Assembly (NCBI GenBank): GCA_013396995.1
Contig: VWZP01005834.1
Location: forward strand, 735,271-799,270
DNA from: Dicaeum eximium
Lineage: Eukaryota; Chordata; Aves; Passeriformes; Dicaeidae
Direction of reading: 5' to 3'
Length of the DNA: 64,000 bases
Shown here: positions 49,624 to 63,700 of the stretch, one piece after another
Layout of the letters: every line of letters begins with the position of its first letter
Numbering within the stretch: the first letter of the stretch is position 1
Made by a program: the position numbers and the translations under genes
The notes under the pieces: model-generated
Database searches by the model: none
Told to the model about the DNA's origin: nothing
Seen by the model: only the letters and a program-made list of their open reading frames with translations

Positions 49624-51779
49624 CTTTTCAATGCCAGTTACAGATCCCAGATGTCAAATAGCAGCAGCAGCTGGCTGTGCGACAGATCCCTTAGGCTGCA
49701 GCTGGGTGAACACTACTGGACTTATTCTAGCTGTGTCATATAGATGGTATGCAGATGATTTCCCTGAGCTGTCATGCTTTTCAAATGCCTCTAGCTTCTT
49801 TTTTCCCCTTCTTTTATTCTGGTAGTACACAGAGCCTGGAAATTCAGCTTTGAAGAAATCTTGCCTGTATTGTGTGCAAGGTCTGTGGATCCAAAGGATG
49901 GCCTATCTGTGCATTATTCCTTTTACATAACTAAATTATTCAATTAATAAAAACCCAATATTCCTAATGCTTTATTAGATTAGTGTTGACTATGTCCTTC
50001 AATACTCTGCATTTATGACAATATCAGTCTTGTATGAAGATGAAAGGAGAAACATTAATTCAGGAAGTCTGATCTCTCTTGAAAATTACATACTCAGTGT
50101 CCATATTGGTTGAATAGCACTTTTGGTACTTTTTTCTTCATTAAGTCAATGGCAGTAGATTGATTGAATGTTAATGACAGAACAGTGCTTCAGATTTCAA
50201 CAGATGAGAGAAACAGAAATAAGAGTAAATTTTCAGTAGAAGTATAAATACACAATATGCTATATAATCTACAAAGAAGAGTTACATCACTATATATTTT
50301 TAAGATCATGTGTGCTGGTGAATTTTCTTTAGTAGTTTTGCTGTACATGATTTGTAAATAAATCCTTTTTGTAATGTGTTATAACTCTGCCTAACATGAA
50401 TGCAATCATAACAAATGCATGGTTTTCCTTTAAGCTACAGTGTATGTTTTGTGAAAGTAGTATTGTTTGAAAGAGAAGTTCAATTCTGATTAAACTTTAT
50501 TATCCTTACTCTGAGTCAATAATAGCTAGAGAGCTGAATTATTTCATCTCAGATTGTTGGAATATATGCTTAAAATTTCAAGGTGATATTTCAAATATAA
50601 TTTTCTAATAATTTCCCTCTCCAGTACTGTGAAGGATATTAATCAACTCAAAACAGTTTGTTCTAGAAACAGAAGTACTCATTGCCTAAGCCACCATTCT
50701 TTCCCTTTAGGGCAAAATCCAGAAAATAGATCTCACCAAGTGGGGCAAATACACTTTCTCTAAATGATCTAATCACTTCTGTGCTCTATTTTATCTCACT
50801 TTTTTTTTTCTCTAAACATTACCTGCAGCTAAAATGAAGGTGGTTGTTGTAGATAAAGGAGAATCCTTCCCATTTCTCCTTTCAGAAATTATTGATTTTC
50901 CTTGCAGACACCATTTCCCAGCTCTGAGCTCTGGGAAAATGCAGAAGTGCCATGCAAAAGTAGCTATAAGCCAATAGAATTTGCAGCACCAATGAAGGTG
51001 ATTCCACTGTCATTTATTTTAAATCTAAAGACTGTGTGTGTGTTTCTTCTTTATAGCCACTGATTTATGTCTTGTGCATTACTTTTGAGTGGGGTATCAT
51101 ACAGTCTACATTATGTGGCTTCTCATAGCTACTTCTGCATAAATCTAGTTCATCTTGCTGCTTCCTGGTCACAATTTTCATCTTCCTAGAGACCCCTCCA
51201 AAGGACATCACAAGCTGGGTGTCAATATATGTCCTTCTCACTGAAGTTATTAATGCTTTTCCCCCTAGCTCAAAGATATTTTTATTCTCCCTCCCTAAAA
51301 GAAATGCTATGTATTGATCAGTGTTGAAGCTTCCTTTTGATGAAAATATGCACAGTAGACCTGTCCTGGGACTTTCTAATAGGAGATTAGTCTGAGTGCA
51401 TTCTTGATTTCTGTCCTTGCTAGTCCAGGATACAATCCTTCTGTTTTTCCTCTGGTCTCTTTTTCCCCAGCAGTATTCCTTCTCCAGTTGCAACTCTGAA
51501 GCAGAGACTCAATGCAATTGTTCATCTCCTTTAATCTTTAGATGTTGTCAGTAAAGTTGCTGCTGGTCCTTTGTTGTGCTTCCAGTTGGTCAGATTGCTC
51601 ATTCTCACTCTCACAGACTGATTGACATGACAGAGTGGCAAAGTATCCTGACTGCTCTGAAAAAGACTATTGTAAACCTGCAGAAACAGTATCTGCTAAG
51701 TGTTTTTCTATGCTCTGTTTCATGTCTTTCAGCAGGAGGCTTTATTGCAGAAGCTCTTTCCAATTATCTCTTTTTTCTG

Positions 51780-51781
<2 letters not shown>

Positions 51782-51818
<37 letters not shown>
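51782..51818. repeat. Poly-T run of 37
   Basis: Thirty-seven consecutive T form the longest homopolymer in the window. It could be the A-tail of a minus-strand retrocopy lying to its right, but no parent sequence is recognised there and no target-site duplication is obvious. Confidence 0.97.
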
Positions 51819-51821
<3 letters not shown>

Positions 51822-54800
51822 GGATTGTTTCTGATTTGTCTACCTTCAGTTATATCTAAAAAATTTACAAGTATTCTGGAAGCTTCATGCAACACTTAAG
51901 GCAGAAAGAAGTATTCTGCTTAGAAATAGGGTAATACAGAAACCTCTCAGTGTTTTTCTTTCCTCCCTTCATTTTTTTCCCTTGCTTAAGATATCAATCA
52001 TTTCATCACCAAATCTTATGCCTTATCTTCCCTCAAGCTAATCTAAATTGCTGACCATCACCATCATGTTTTTTCCCCAAGTTAGTGGTCATATTTGCCT
52101 CTATTTTCAGCTTTTGTGATGTAAATTCTTCTGATAATTCCCTTTAGTTATGGGTTCTCCCATCTGCCTGCTTGATCTCCTCCTCCTATGAGCCCTGGTT
52201 TCCTACATCATGGTATGTTACCTACCCTTAGTCTGGGTCAATATGCACAACTTCCCCTAGGACTTCAACTGTCTTGATCATTATCCTTCCTTTTTTCAGT
52301 TTGTTTCTCTAAAGCCTCCCACTGATGTAAATGTATCTGACTTCAGCATAAAGAATATCAAGCTCCACATGCATCACTGCAGGACTGCTGAAACAGTTTG
52401 AGATTTGCTTTGTAAATACTTCTGATCAAGCAGGCTACTTCTCTCTTCAGCGTATTCATGGATACTCAGTACAAAGATCACCTGATGTCAGTGAAAATTT
52501 ATAAAAGAATGAAAATTTATAATGCCAAGCTTTTCAGTTAGGGCTTTTGTTTGGTGTCCTTGGGTTTTTTCCCACCATAAAGCATCATTGTAACAGCATA
52601 AATTTTTTAGTGAGAGCTTGAATTTTATATCATGAAAGAAATTCCAGTATGCCAGAGATGCGGGATTCACAGTTCAGATATCATACATCAGCTGTAGAAT
52701 ATTGAAATAATTCTTCTGAAAGAACCCACTACAGATAGAACTGTAGAGGAGATCCCACATTGGAAACACCTTGGACAGACTGTGATATTGCAGCTTTCAT
52801 GTTTTCACAAGAGGGAAGATGATGTTTTGCATGAAATATCTGGAAACAGATGGATTCCTCTGGCCTGTTAACATGTATTTCTTTAATGGTCCCCCTGTTG
52901 CACAGAATCGTTGTGGCAATAATATATAATTCCCTGTCTGAAGAAGAAATGTAAGTCAAGATAGGAAAAAAATCCAGCCAAGAGAAACACGTCAAGATGG
53001 CATTGAGCTTATCCATGTTCACTTCTGACAGTGAGGAAAATGCTACTTTTCTGTTCAAATCTTCTTGACGTTGGAGCTTAGAGGAAAACATATATCAAGG
53101 AAAAACAGGGTTCTTCTTGTCAAATGTTAACAACTGTGTTTAAATGCTGTATGAAAATGCTTCAATTGTAAGTTTTTGTGGTGCCATGGTATGACATGCC
53201 TCTGTTTCAATAAAACAGGTTGAACCTGGGTTTGTGCCTTAGCTAATACATAGCATCTCTGCAGTGTGCTATGGAATTTAATCCTGTGTATGAAAAGTTC
53301 TCTTCTCAGGCCCTATCCATGTATTATATATAGTAGATAATGAGGAAATACTTCTCTAACCACAAAACTACAAGTATCTGCAGCTCATGAGGGTATCTCC
53401 TGACTGATGAGGGGCAAAGAAAACAGAAGAAAATATTAAAATATTTCTGTTCATGACAGAACCAGATATTCATGTGGCATATACCACATTATTTATTTGA
53501 TGTATATTTTGTCTGCCTGGTGGGGTTTGGACTCCTGTGAGTAATGGTACCTGGGCAGAAACTGAGTGCTGCATCCCAACTCTCCATTAGTATAAAGCCA
53601 CAAAACAAGGAAAAGCCGGGCGTTAATTTGAATAAAAGATAGAGAAAGGCAAGTACTCTGAACTGCATTCTGTGATAGAGTCTTAATGTTGTAAAGGAAT
53701 GCTAATTTAATCTTTTCAGTGATGTTGGTGAGCTTTCTAATGCCATTCAATACCACTTATATTAGCATTTTATCTATTTGAATTCTCTTCATAAGTAACC
53801 ATGTATTTTCAGGTTGTATGAAACCAGAGAGAGAATAGGAATGACTGCAGTATGTACTGTGCAGAGTAAATGATGATGTCAAGTTTTAAAAATATGATAA
53901 ACAGAAAAACCTCCAAGCAAACTGGATTTTCTATTTGAAATTCTGAATTAATTCTGCATGAAGTCACAGTGTTGTATAGTAATTGTTTTCATTTTCCTAT
54001 ATTTTCCTTTTAAAATTTTTATTAAATGATTAATCTAGTTACCAATTCTGTATTTAATCATTTTCATAGAGATCAAAATCCCTTGGAATATGAAGCACTC
54101 CTTAGCATATATTTTGTAATTAGCTGTAAAAATTTATGTAATGAACTAAGCAATTAATTTCTGAATGTGATGTGTGTCTGTGTATATGAACCACGGACCC
54201 ATGCCCAGTGCCTCTGATAAGAGATTCTCAGCTAATCAATTCCTGTTCTGGAGCTTTTGAGCCTTCCAGTTCATTCTAGCCACCCATCTGGACAAATTCA
54301 CCATGATTAAGGAGTTGCTAAGTGCTGCAAATTACAATAATAGCTTTTTTTTTTCACGCTTCTGTTGCGTATGCTGTCCATACTTACAATTACTGGGGCA
54401 AAATACAAGGAAAATCAGACCAACCGTGTCTTCTCAAAGATGTAAATTGTAATACTCTGACTACCTTCCTACCCAAGTATGGTGTAATCTAAAGAGAGTA
54501 GAGTTTCTTGGTTTGGAGCTGTTGCCTCCAAATCTGTGTGTCTGAGTACCTTTTAAAAAGAATTCTTGTAGTGTGGCATTCATTGCTCACAGGCCCTAGC
54601 GTGGCAATGGTTGCCTCACAGACAAATTAGAGCCATTACAGCTGTTTCCTATAATGGACAAGCCAGTGGGAAAAGCTTGTAGCATCTGAGGTGTCATAGT
54701 CCAAGGATGACACAATTGTTGACCAACTTACATTGGCATATTCTTTGAGTTTTTTTAGAGTTGGAATAAAATATGTAAAAGGAAGAGTTTTCATTATAGG

Positions 54801-57239
54801 AAATGATGATGGTAGTTTCCACTGACTAAGAATATTACTCTAAATATTTCTTTAGAGCCAGTATTTGTTTACACCTTACAAGTTTCTGAAGTACTTGGGG
54901 ATTTTCTAGAAGGGGAAGTGGAAGAAGCTGTCCTGTCATTTGAAAAGCCCAGATGAATAAGAAGTCACTTTAGCCATGACTCCTGCTATCCTGCAAAGGG
55001 TGATGTACCCAGTGAGGAGTCACCAGCTAACCAAGACAGCTCTGCTAGGTAGCAAGGTAGGACAACAAGCAATGGACAGAGGAGTGAAAAGTCTTCTCAG
55101 TAAACTCGTTTCATAATGTATCGGTTTCTCTGAGCACTGACATATCCTGAAACTGGGGCTATGCCCTGCCCTGCCTGGATAGCACAACCAGGGCCTTATT
55201 TCTCTCCTTTAGAAGATGGGTGTTCTTCACTGAGGCATGTTTGCTCTTCTTAATAAGCTGTGTGAATCTATTAGGTAGGGAGGCTTGACTTGAATTGATT
55301 TGCTTTGTTTAAACATGCTCTAGCTTTGCTCATGTATATAGCTCATAAAAAGAAACCTGTTTGAGTTTAGCCTAGTATTCCAAGGTGATTACTTAGATGT
55401 GCTGTCATAGCCAAGAGCTTGGAGTCTAGGATTTTGCTGGCAACATTGCAGCTGCAGTAATTACAACGATATGGAAAACTGAACCACAATTTAAAAACCA
55501 AAAGGACTATTGCAACTCTTACAGCTCAGAGATTGCTGAGTAATGTCCATTCAATAAATGTAGGTAAAATTCATGATGCTTTATTATTTTTAGTAATTAA
55601 TGTGGATCAAATCTGTTTCAGAAGCTCTAGTTTAAGCATGCAGGTAGGTTTGTTTGGCTGTTTTGTTTAACCAACCACTTAAGAGTCAAGTAGAAGTTTT
55701 AGTGAAATTAATTTTCATTACTTAATAGTTACAAAAGTCTTTGAAGATATTTATTGCCATATATTTGCTAGATTTTTGTCTCATAAGCAACTTCTCCAGA
55801 GAAAAGTATTTCAACAAGTTTTTGGACCTGTCAGCAATAATTTTTTTCTCTTGATCAGAGCCTGAAAAGGCTTGGATTTTCAATAGCTTCTGCCAGGGCA
55901 AGACATTGAATCCTTCTGAATGCTCTGTGCCATGAATCCAGATCCTTCATATTGACTAGAGCTGTCACACATAATAATAACGAAAACCAATGTGAATTTT
56001 GAATGCACAGCTGTGGCCTTGATTCAATTAGTGAGGATCAGAAACAGTTTTTGAGATGACTGACTAGAACACAGAGAGTAATATTCAGCACCTTCTCTGT
56101 GGCTGAATTCAGATTTCTTATTGGGATTTCTTTCAATGAAAAAGCAGTTAATTTGCTTAGTTAAAATACCTTTAGTTGAATTATTTGCCCAGTTTTGAAT
56201 AGTTCTTCTTATCCTTCTGAAGACAACTAGAGGTTGAATATACCAATGTTTCACTGAAAAATCTGCCTGTGAATATACCAAACTTGCTTTCATTTCTGCA
56301 ATTTATACCCCATTTGTACTATAAATGCTTGTTTAATGCTTGGTTTGGACAATATTGACTTTGAGAGAATGGTGTGGCAGTCCAGGAGAAACTGATATAA
56401 TTTGAAATCTGGATACTTTGGTTGTAAGGATTGACCTACTTTGATTGTAATGTATGAACCAAAGAAAACTGATGTTTTGTGAGGAAGTAGTCTGTAGCCT
56501 TATGAAAGAAACAGCTGAAAAGTAAAATGAGTGCATCTTTTCGGAAAAAAACCATAGGTGATGTGACTGGTATGTTTTCCCCCAACACACAGCTGTATGT
56601 CTGATGTAATTGAGGAATAAAGAAAAATTACATTTCTGAATAATTTCTGGTAATTCGTTTAAACAGAGACAGACTTATGGAGGTGCACACTATTTTGAGC
56701 AACCAGTAATTGTGTAAGCTACACCTCACAGCCAAACTTTGTCTTCTGTATAACAGCAGGTTTGCCATCCTGTCTAACCAGGTTGTTTGGTAGTGTTGAA
56801 GAGCTGATTTTGAGAGAATGTTTGAAAGCTGTGGATATGATTTTTATGTGTTTGGGCAATCAATCAATTTCATTGCTTGGCTGCTTTCCCAGCTTCTGGT
56901 TGCTTCTACTACCTAATTTTGCAATGAACAAGCAAATGTTCTAATTGTATATAAAGAGAACTCTTCTGATTGTCATGTTTTGAATTCTTAACAACAGCTT
57001 AAAGTATTACAGCTGGATCCTATCAGCATATCATGGCAAGTCTTGCGAATTAATTTCAGTAATGAGTATGAGGCAAATGATACTGAAACCCTGCAGTACC
57101 GCTCTGACATATTTTTTGTAGCCGTTTCCATGTATTTTTCATCTAATGAGGATTTTTTTTTCCTAGAAGATGAGTTTCTTGCACTGTTTCATCACAGCAC
57201 AGTGTTTCCAAAACCTGTTGGGTTTGAATTGCACTGCAG

Positions 57240-57560
57240 CCTCCATCAGTCTTCCACGGTTTGGGTGTTTTAAGGGTGAAGGAGACTGTCGACATGTTTG
57301 GGAGCTGCTGACACAAGTAGCAAGGAGTTGTTTGCAGCAGAAGGAGGGTGCTTGTCCCACGGGCACCACGGGATGCAGCCCCAGTGGGCAGCCAGTGGGG
57401 AGCAGAGCCGTGGGTACTCGAGCCCCAGCTGCAGCCGGCATCCTTGGTACAGGTGCAGGAACCGCCATGGGGAGAAAACATTCCAGAAGGATTGCTTGTA
57501 ACCTCAGGAGGCCAGGTGTGAAGGAGGCATCATCCAGGAATTCCAGACTGAAATTTGCTG
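57240..57560. other. GC- and CpG-richer patch in an AT-rich intron, no recognised gene
   Basis: Composition changes abruptly to GC-rich, with several CpG dinucleotides between about 57340 and 57470. Overlapping open frames occur on both strands: 133 codons from the ATG at 57170 on +, and 137 codons on -, the latter without an ATG at its start. Neither translation shows a domain I know. The length is well below a typical CpG-island promoter. It could be an old retrocopy, an exaptation or chance. Confidence 0.4.
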
Positions 57561-58214
57561 CAGATCTCTGAGACACCTGCCCACAGCAGCTACTGCTGCT
57601 TCATTTACCATTTGAATGTCTATCACCTCCTCTCCTTTCAGTTGCTTCATATCATCTTTGTGCTTGATCCCATGCTGAGGTCCATTACTAGGGAAAGCTC
57701 AATTAAAATCTGGCCACCTGCTTCTCAGCTGCATGAACAGTGTTGATGCAAAGTGTTGGCTAGAAAATGTTCTTTGCTGATGTTTCACTGGAAGTGGTTG
57801 ATTTCTGGGGGCAGAGTGAGGTGGCTCCAATTGGCAGAATTACCATTTGGTCTGGAAAAGAAAGAAAGAATAAAATCCCACCCCTCAAATTACATACCTG
57901 TTAAATTGCTTGCTTTGCATTAGAGTAATTTCACTGTTACCTTAATAAATTGGGATAACCCATAGGCCACACAAAAGCAGGAAGGTCAAGAATTTGCCTT
58001 AACTCATTTTCTGTGTGCTCCGATAATCTCTTTTTTCTTAGGGGAAAAAAAAAAGGAAAACAATCCTAAACCAACAGTGGATCAAAAAAGTAAGACGCTA
58101 AGATTAAGGAAGTCAAGAATGCTTACTCTGTGAAGTGCTGTGCAAAATCAAAGGAAGGAGAAGCCCTTAAGGTCCCTGAAATGATACTTCAAAAATCAGA
58201 CTTACTGCAACAAA

Positions 58215-58259
58215 ATATGTATGTGTGTACATACATACACGTATGCATACACACACATA
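58215..58259. repeat. 45-bp perfectly alternating purine/pyrimidine tract
   Basis: Every odd position from 58215 is a purine and every even position a pyrimidine, with GTGTGT, CACGTA, TGCATA and CACACA segments. This is the classical Z-DNA-forming pattern. Confidence 0.9.
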
Positions 58260-60582
58260 AGGAAATGACTGAAGAACTGGAGAAAGTGCCTTAAAGGGAA
58301 AATTAGGTGTTGGATCCAAGTGGCCAAGTGTATTTGCTTATGCACAACTCTACATCAAATTCCAGACCAGCGCCAGCTTGCATCCTGCCAGTTTACACCC
58401 CAGGCAAAAAATCTGTGTTGAGTTTCTGCCTGACCATGTAGATTTGCCTTGGAATAGCACAGTCTGTTGTCATAAATTTTAAGAGAAAACATGCAAAAGG
58501 TACTAAAACTAAAGGGCTGTTAGCAGCAGCGGAAAAATAAAAGGCACAACAAAAGCAACTAAGAATATGGTAGGGAGACCTGAAAAACAGCTAGTTGTAA
58601 TACAACATTTTGGATGGTTATTGTGTAATGTGTGGTCTCCTGTGAAGACTAGAATTAGATTGAAAAACTTGAACAGGGAAGGTATCATTAGATGTATGTC
58701 CCTCAGTTAAAGGCAGATAAGGTCAAATGAGAAATTTGGTTTAATAACAAGGCTGATAAAACACAATAAATGAAATAAAAATTTCCAGAAGAGATGAATT
58801 TTTCATCTTGTCTAGTCTCAGATCAAAATAGATTTCCTTTAAATTAATGAGCTCACCAACTCTGAGAAAACTGTTATGAGGTGAATAAGAAAATAGTTAC
58901 ATGGGTCAATGGATCCTTAGCAAAAAAGAAAAGCTGGAATAGATAAGCAGGTAAATCAGTTTCATTTTTCAACATCATTGTAGGAATAGAATGCACAAAG
59001 AATGCAGTCTCTCATGGATGATTATTATATCTGGACACAGACTTTTGCATTAAACAGGAACATCACAAAACATCTGTAGCTACCACTCTTCGAGATACCT
59101 CTCACAAATGAAACATGGGGGAAGTAGTTTACTTTCTTAGTACTCATATTCTATATAACTGCTAAAAATTATCATTCGAGAAAGTGGAAATATGAACATT
59201 TTTGTTTTCTTATCATAATTGTTTATTCTAATGCTCTAGGCAGACAGTCACATTCTTAGATCCCTCTGACTTTCTACCCATTAATAAGCCAATTAAATTA
59301 TGCTTTTATCCAACAGTTAGAGGGACCAAAAGCATTTTTTGGTTTTTTTTTATCATTAAATTTCTAATAATAAACATGTTAAGTACTGTATCAGGTCATT
59401 GCATACAAGACTTGCAGTTAATATATAATTAAATCTAATTTTAAAACAATTTCTGCTTGTTTCTTGCATGCATTTCATTAGAATTCTTTCCAGCATAATG
59501 GAATTTCATTAAGGGAAAAATAGGAAACAAAGATCACAAGCAACCTACTTGCCATTCATGTGTTTAAATATTCTGTGCATTTTCTAATCCATAAGCATGG
59601 GGCCAGAGTAAGAATGTGTTCACAAGTGACAGCAGTGGTGTATAGTGAATCCTGTGAGATGTCAGGGTTGGGTTCACAAGATTTGAGGGGGCAGGGTTAG
59701 AGCAAGCTTGTCCATCCTGGCCCCAGTCACAGGTCTGATGGAACAAAGATGACCTCTTTAATGTTCCACTGATTGCTCTGGGATCCCCCAGGTCTGGCCC
59801 ATGCTGGAGAAGGACTGGGCAGTGAGGTGTGTGTTTAAATGACAGGACAGAAAAAAAAAGGGCCAAAAGAGGGACATCTGACCCCACAGGTAGCTGCAGG
59901 AAGCAGGAGACAAGACAGCGAGTCGCTGGTTTGGATGTAGAGATCACCCATGAGCAGATGGATTTCAATTACCCACCACAGCTTGCACAGAGCACAAGTG
60001 CAAGAGTTATCTCTACACTGGGAAAAACAATTCTTTCTGTGGCAGGTGCAAAATATGAAGGAATAATGAGAAGAATCTTTGAATCACCGATTCCCTTTCT
60101 CGTTATAACTAAGAACGTGATAAAGAGGGATATGATTTGACACTAGAAAAAAGAAGTCACAAATCAAAAGACATATGATGTATTAATGGAAATTGTAATA
60201 GGACATACACATTGGTGGGACAATGTACAATAAGACAAAGGGGGTACAAAAATATGTAAAAAATCAATATAGTTTGTGTTAATATGGTTTATCCAACAGG
60301 AGTGAGGGAATAATCAAAAACATTAAAGAGGTTTGCATCCAGGAAAGTAAAGTTTATTCTTATGGCTATGTAGTTCCAGAACTGGAGTTTGCTTGCCAGG
60401 AACTCAGCCAGGACAGAGTAGCTGCAGGTCTGCTGGTTGTGACTGGGACAGTGTGTCTGGAGCACTTTGATTCCTCTGATTAAAATGCAAGTCAAAAATA
60501 GAGACACAGCCCTCCAAGATCTAAGTACTGTTGATAAATCTGGAAACAAGTTTTAAAATAAATTATTACCATTAAAAAAATA

Positions 60583-60733
60583 GAAGAAAAACCCACAAAC
60601 AAACATCTGCCTCTCCAAAACACCCAACCAAAACCCAAGACAACAACAATAGCAACAAAACCAAAAACATCACCAAAGAAAGAAACCTCTATTGCCACAA
60701 GTCTAGACCGAAAAAAAAAATACCCCAAATTCC
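60583..60733. repeat. A/C-rich strand-asymmetric tract
   Basis: About 150 bp of AAAC, CAAAA and CCAAAA-type motifs with few G or T on the + strand, ending with a 10-A run and CCCC. It resembles 12353-12427 and is the complement in composition of 36396-36550. Confidence 0.75.
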
Positions 60734-63700
60734 AACCATCTTCATGCTTATCTTTTCTAATAGTTCCTTATGGTAACCAGATATGTTTGAGGAAAAAAGT
60801 GGTTCAAAACTTTGCAGTCTAATTTATCTCCTTGCAACAAAAATTCAAGCCAAATTAACTTCTGCAGTTTTATTATTCACATTACTATAGCTTATTATTC
60901 GTTGTGGAAACAATTTTCATTTTCAATTGCATTCTTGACATCTTTTATGTGGTGTTTTTCCATTCAATGAGATCAGAAACCTTTACCTTGAAGCACTGTC
61001 CTTTCTTCTGCTCTCACATTTCTCTTCCCATACACCCCGAAAGATCAAGCAAAGAAGGGGTAGTGTGTTAAAAAGTTGCTGTGATATTTGGTGCTGACTT
61101 TTTCTATGTGCTCTGTATGGGTATAAAGAGCATTATTTAAATGTGAACTTTCCTGAGCCTGTCATAGTTGATTTTTCTATGGATTGGTGTGATGAAACTT
61201 AAATGAATTTTAATGGCAGATTTTCCAGCATAGCTTAGTTGAACGTCCTGATATTAAATTTTAATCATCTCAAAGGAAGCTCTGTGTGGTGCAATGAAAT
61301 TCAGCAGAAGTGTGCTGTGCTAATAAGCTGCAAAATATTAATACTGAGATGATTTTTTTGTCTGTCTGGTATCAAAAGTCTTCACTGAGCTGTAACATAA
61401 GATTTTAGCTATAAACTCAAAGCTCATCTGTTAAAAATAGCTGAGGAAAAGGAGGACGACTGTGTGTTCAGTGTTTCTAGGATGACTAAAGGTGACAAAG
61501 AGAAGCCATGTCTGTAGCAGTTTGGGCGTTCGTATCCTGTGGAGAAAACAAATGATCTTAAGATGTATTTGGTGGTGTATACACAAAGAAAATTAGGAAA
61601 TATTCAACTTACATTGTATTCCATCTAAAACACAAAGTACTGTCCCGCTCTTCAGGTTCAGTAAAATGAACTCAAACTGAAATGGAGGAAACTTTCTGAG
61701 GTAGACAGAGTCTGCTTTAACAAAAGAGGACTAAGTGAACTTGGCTGGTTTTGTCCAAAAATAATTAAATGTGGGAGCAGATGCTCTTGCTGCTCATGGA
61801 TATATCACTAGGACAAATAATGAAACCAGTAGAAGCACATTCATAGTAAAAGGCAATTTACAAAACCAATGAGGTGTAAACTGGCCATGAAGGTTAGAAG
61901 GTTAGAAGTTATTTTCCCATCAGCTGGATAAGTGAAACTATGGCTTCCCATAATACTGCAAGAAAAGATGTATTTCAAGTAGAAGTTGATGAGTTTTTGA
62001 TGGCATATGACATAGGACATGTGGATATGCCCATGATTTGAAAAGGCCTTCTCACTCCATGTTCCCTGACTTTAAATTCAAATAGGTGGTTTGCACATGA
62101 CTTAATAAAGTAAAATAAAAAGAAGTCTTACAATCCTTTTGCTGTCTCTTCCACAAACAAACACAAACCCATAAGGATTAAATAATATCTTGCATTGTTT
62201 ATTATTACAGTGATTTCTATAACTCAACCAAGATTGGGGTTCCCATGCATAAATAGAAGGTGATTAAAGAAACATGCAATAAACAATTTATCACTAATTA
62301 AAGTAAGTCAGCTGTTAAATTAATTTAGAAAATCGCCATTGTATTTTCATAATTAAGAGTTCTTAATAATTATTTTTCACAGATCAATTTTTGCATCTCA
62401 ATAGTGAAATAATTAACTACAAGTGTATATAATTATTTTCCTGTATTTTACTCTTCTTGATAAACACTGTCACTTTTGCTTACAAAGCTGTTTGAAATCT
62501 TGGATTCAAGGAGCTCTCAAACATTCAGATAGAGCTGAATACCTTCCCCAGCTAATGCTACATTTTAAAGGCTCGATCCCACAGACTGCTGGAATAAATG
62601 TGATAAGTGGCCAGGAAACGGCTCATAGGTTAAGGAGATGTCTTTTGCACGGTCTGATGATTTTTTTAACACTTTTTCAAAATTCATAGCAGTTTTCCCC
62701 ACTGCATTCTTTTCAGGTAGATTGGGCAGTGTGATACGAACGCTGAATTAGTAATTTTTCAGTTCTGCGCTTTGTTGTGAATCTGATAATTGTGCCATTT
62801 GTTACCATCACGGACGAGCATTCCTGTCTGTCAGGGCATCCCTGTGCACATTGGTATGCTCTCCACTCTGCCCTGCAGAAATGCAGAGCTGTGAGCAGAT
62901 AAGGGAAAGCCATAGCATTTGCCACACCGATGTGTCATTATTTGACTACTTTGATGTTCTCCCACAGGATAGCTTATCCCTTGGCTTCAAAGGGATCCCA
63001 CTAAACTGCAACTGCAGCAAGGGCCTACAGGATTCTTGCTATTTGTAGAAAACAATCTCACCTTTTCCTGTTGTTCTTCTAATCTTGTGATGCTTCAAGC
63101 ATATAAACCATACTGCACATTAGTCTTTGCTGGCTCACCTGAATACTTAGGCCAAGGTTTTTCATGACTAGAGGTTTTCAAGGTTTTTCTAGAGCTGTGT
63201 CTTGTAAGGCTCTGCAGTCTGTGCTTCACTTTCTGAGTGTTTGAAAGTCTTCTTAAAATACGAAAATGATAAGTTTGGACAATATGGGTGCTTTATCTGC
63301 TGCTTCTGTAAGTAGTATGATATTGCGTAAAGTACCTTTTTAAAACCTTTCTCTTCTTGATTTCTTCATTTTTTTAAAAATCTTTGCTGAGGTACAAATT
63401 TCTTTCACAGGCTTTTTGATACATTTTTGAAAACAGTGCTACATTAAAGTAGTATAAAATCTTTGCTTTGAGTCACATCTTATACAGACACAATGCAACT
63501 TCTGCTTATGTAAATAAAATAGATATTAAAATATCAAAACCATCTTGGCTAGAGCTAAAGAATGTAATAATTTGAAACAATGCAAGTCAAGCATCTTAAA
63601 GGGTTTGTTTTCTGTTAGAAATTTAGATCTCTTAAAAAGCATTGCCAAGCTGTAACAAGTCTTTTATTCCACAAAAGCAAAATTACGTGGAAAGTGAATA

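Noticed and set aside
52729..53091. 120-codon minus-strand open frame as a gene
   Set aside because: No recognisable domain, no splice context and AT-rich codon use like the surroundings; treated as chance.
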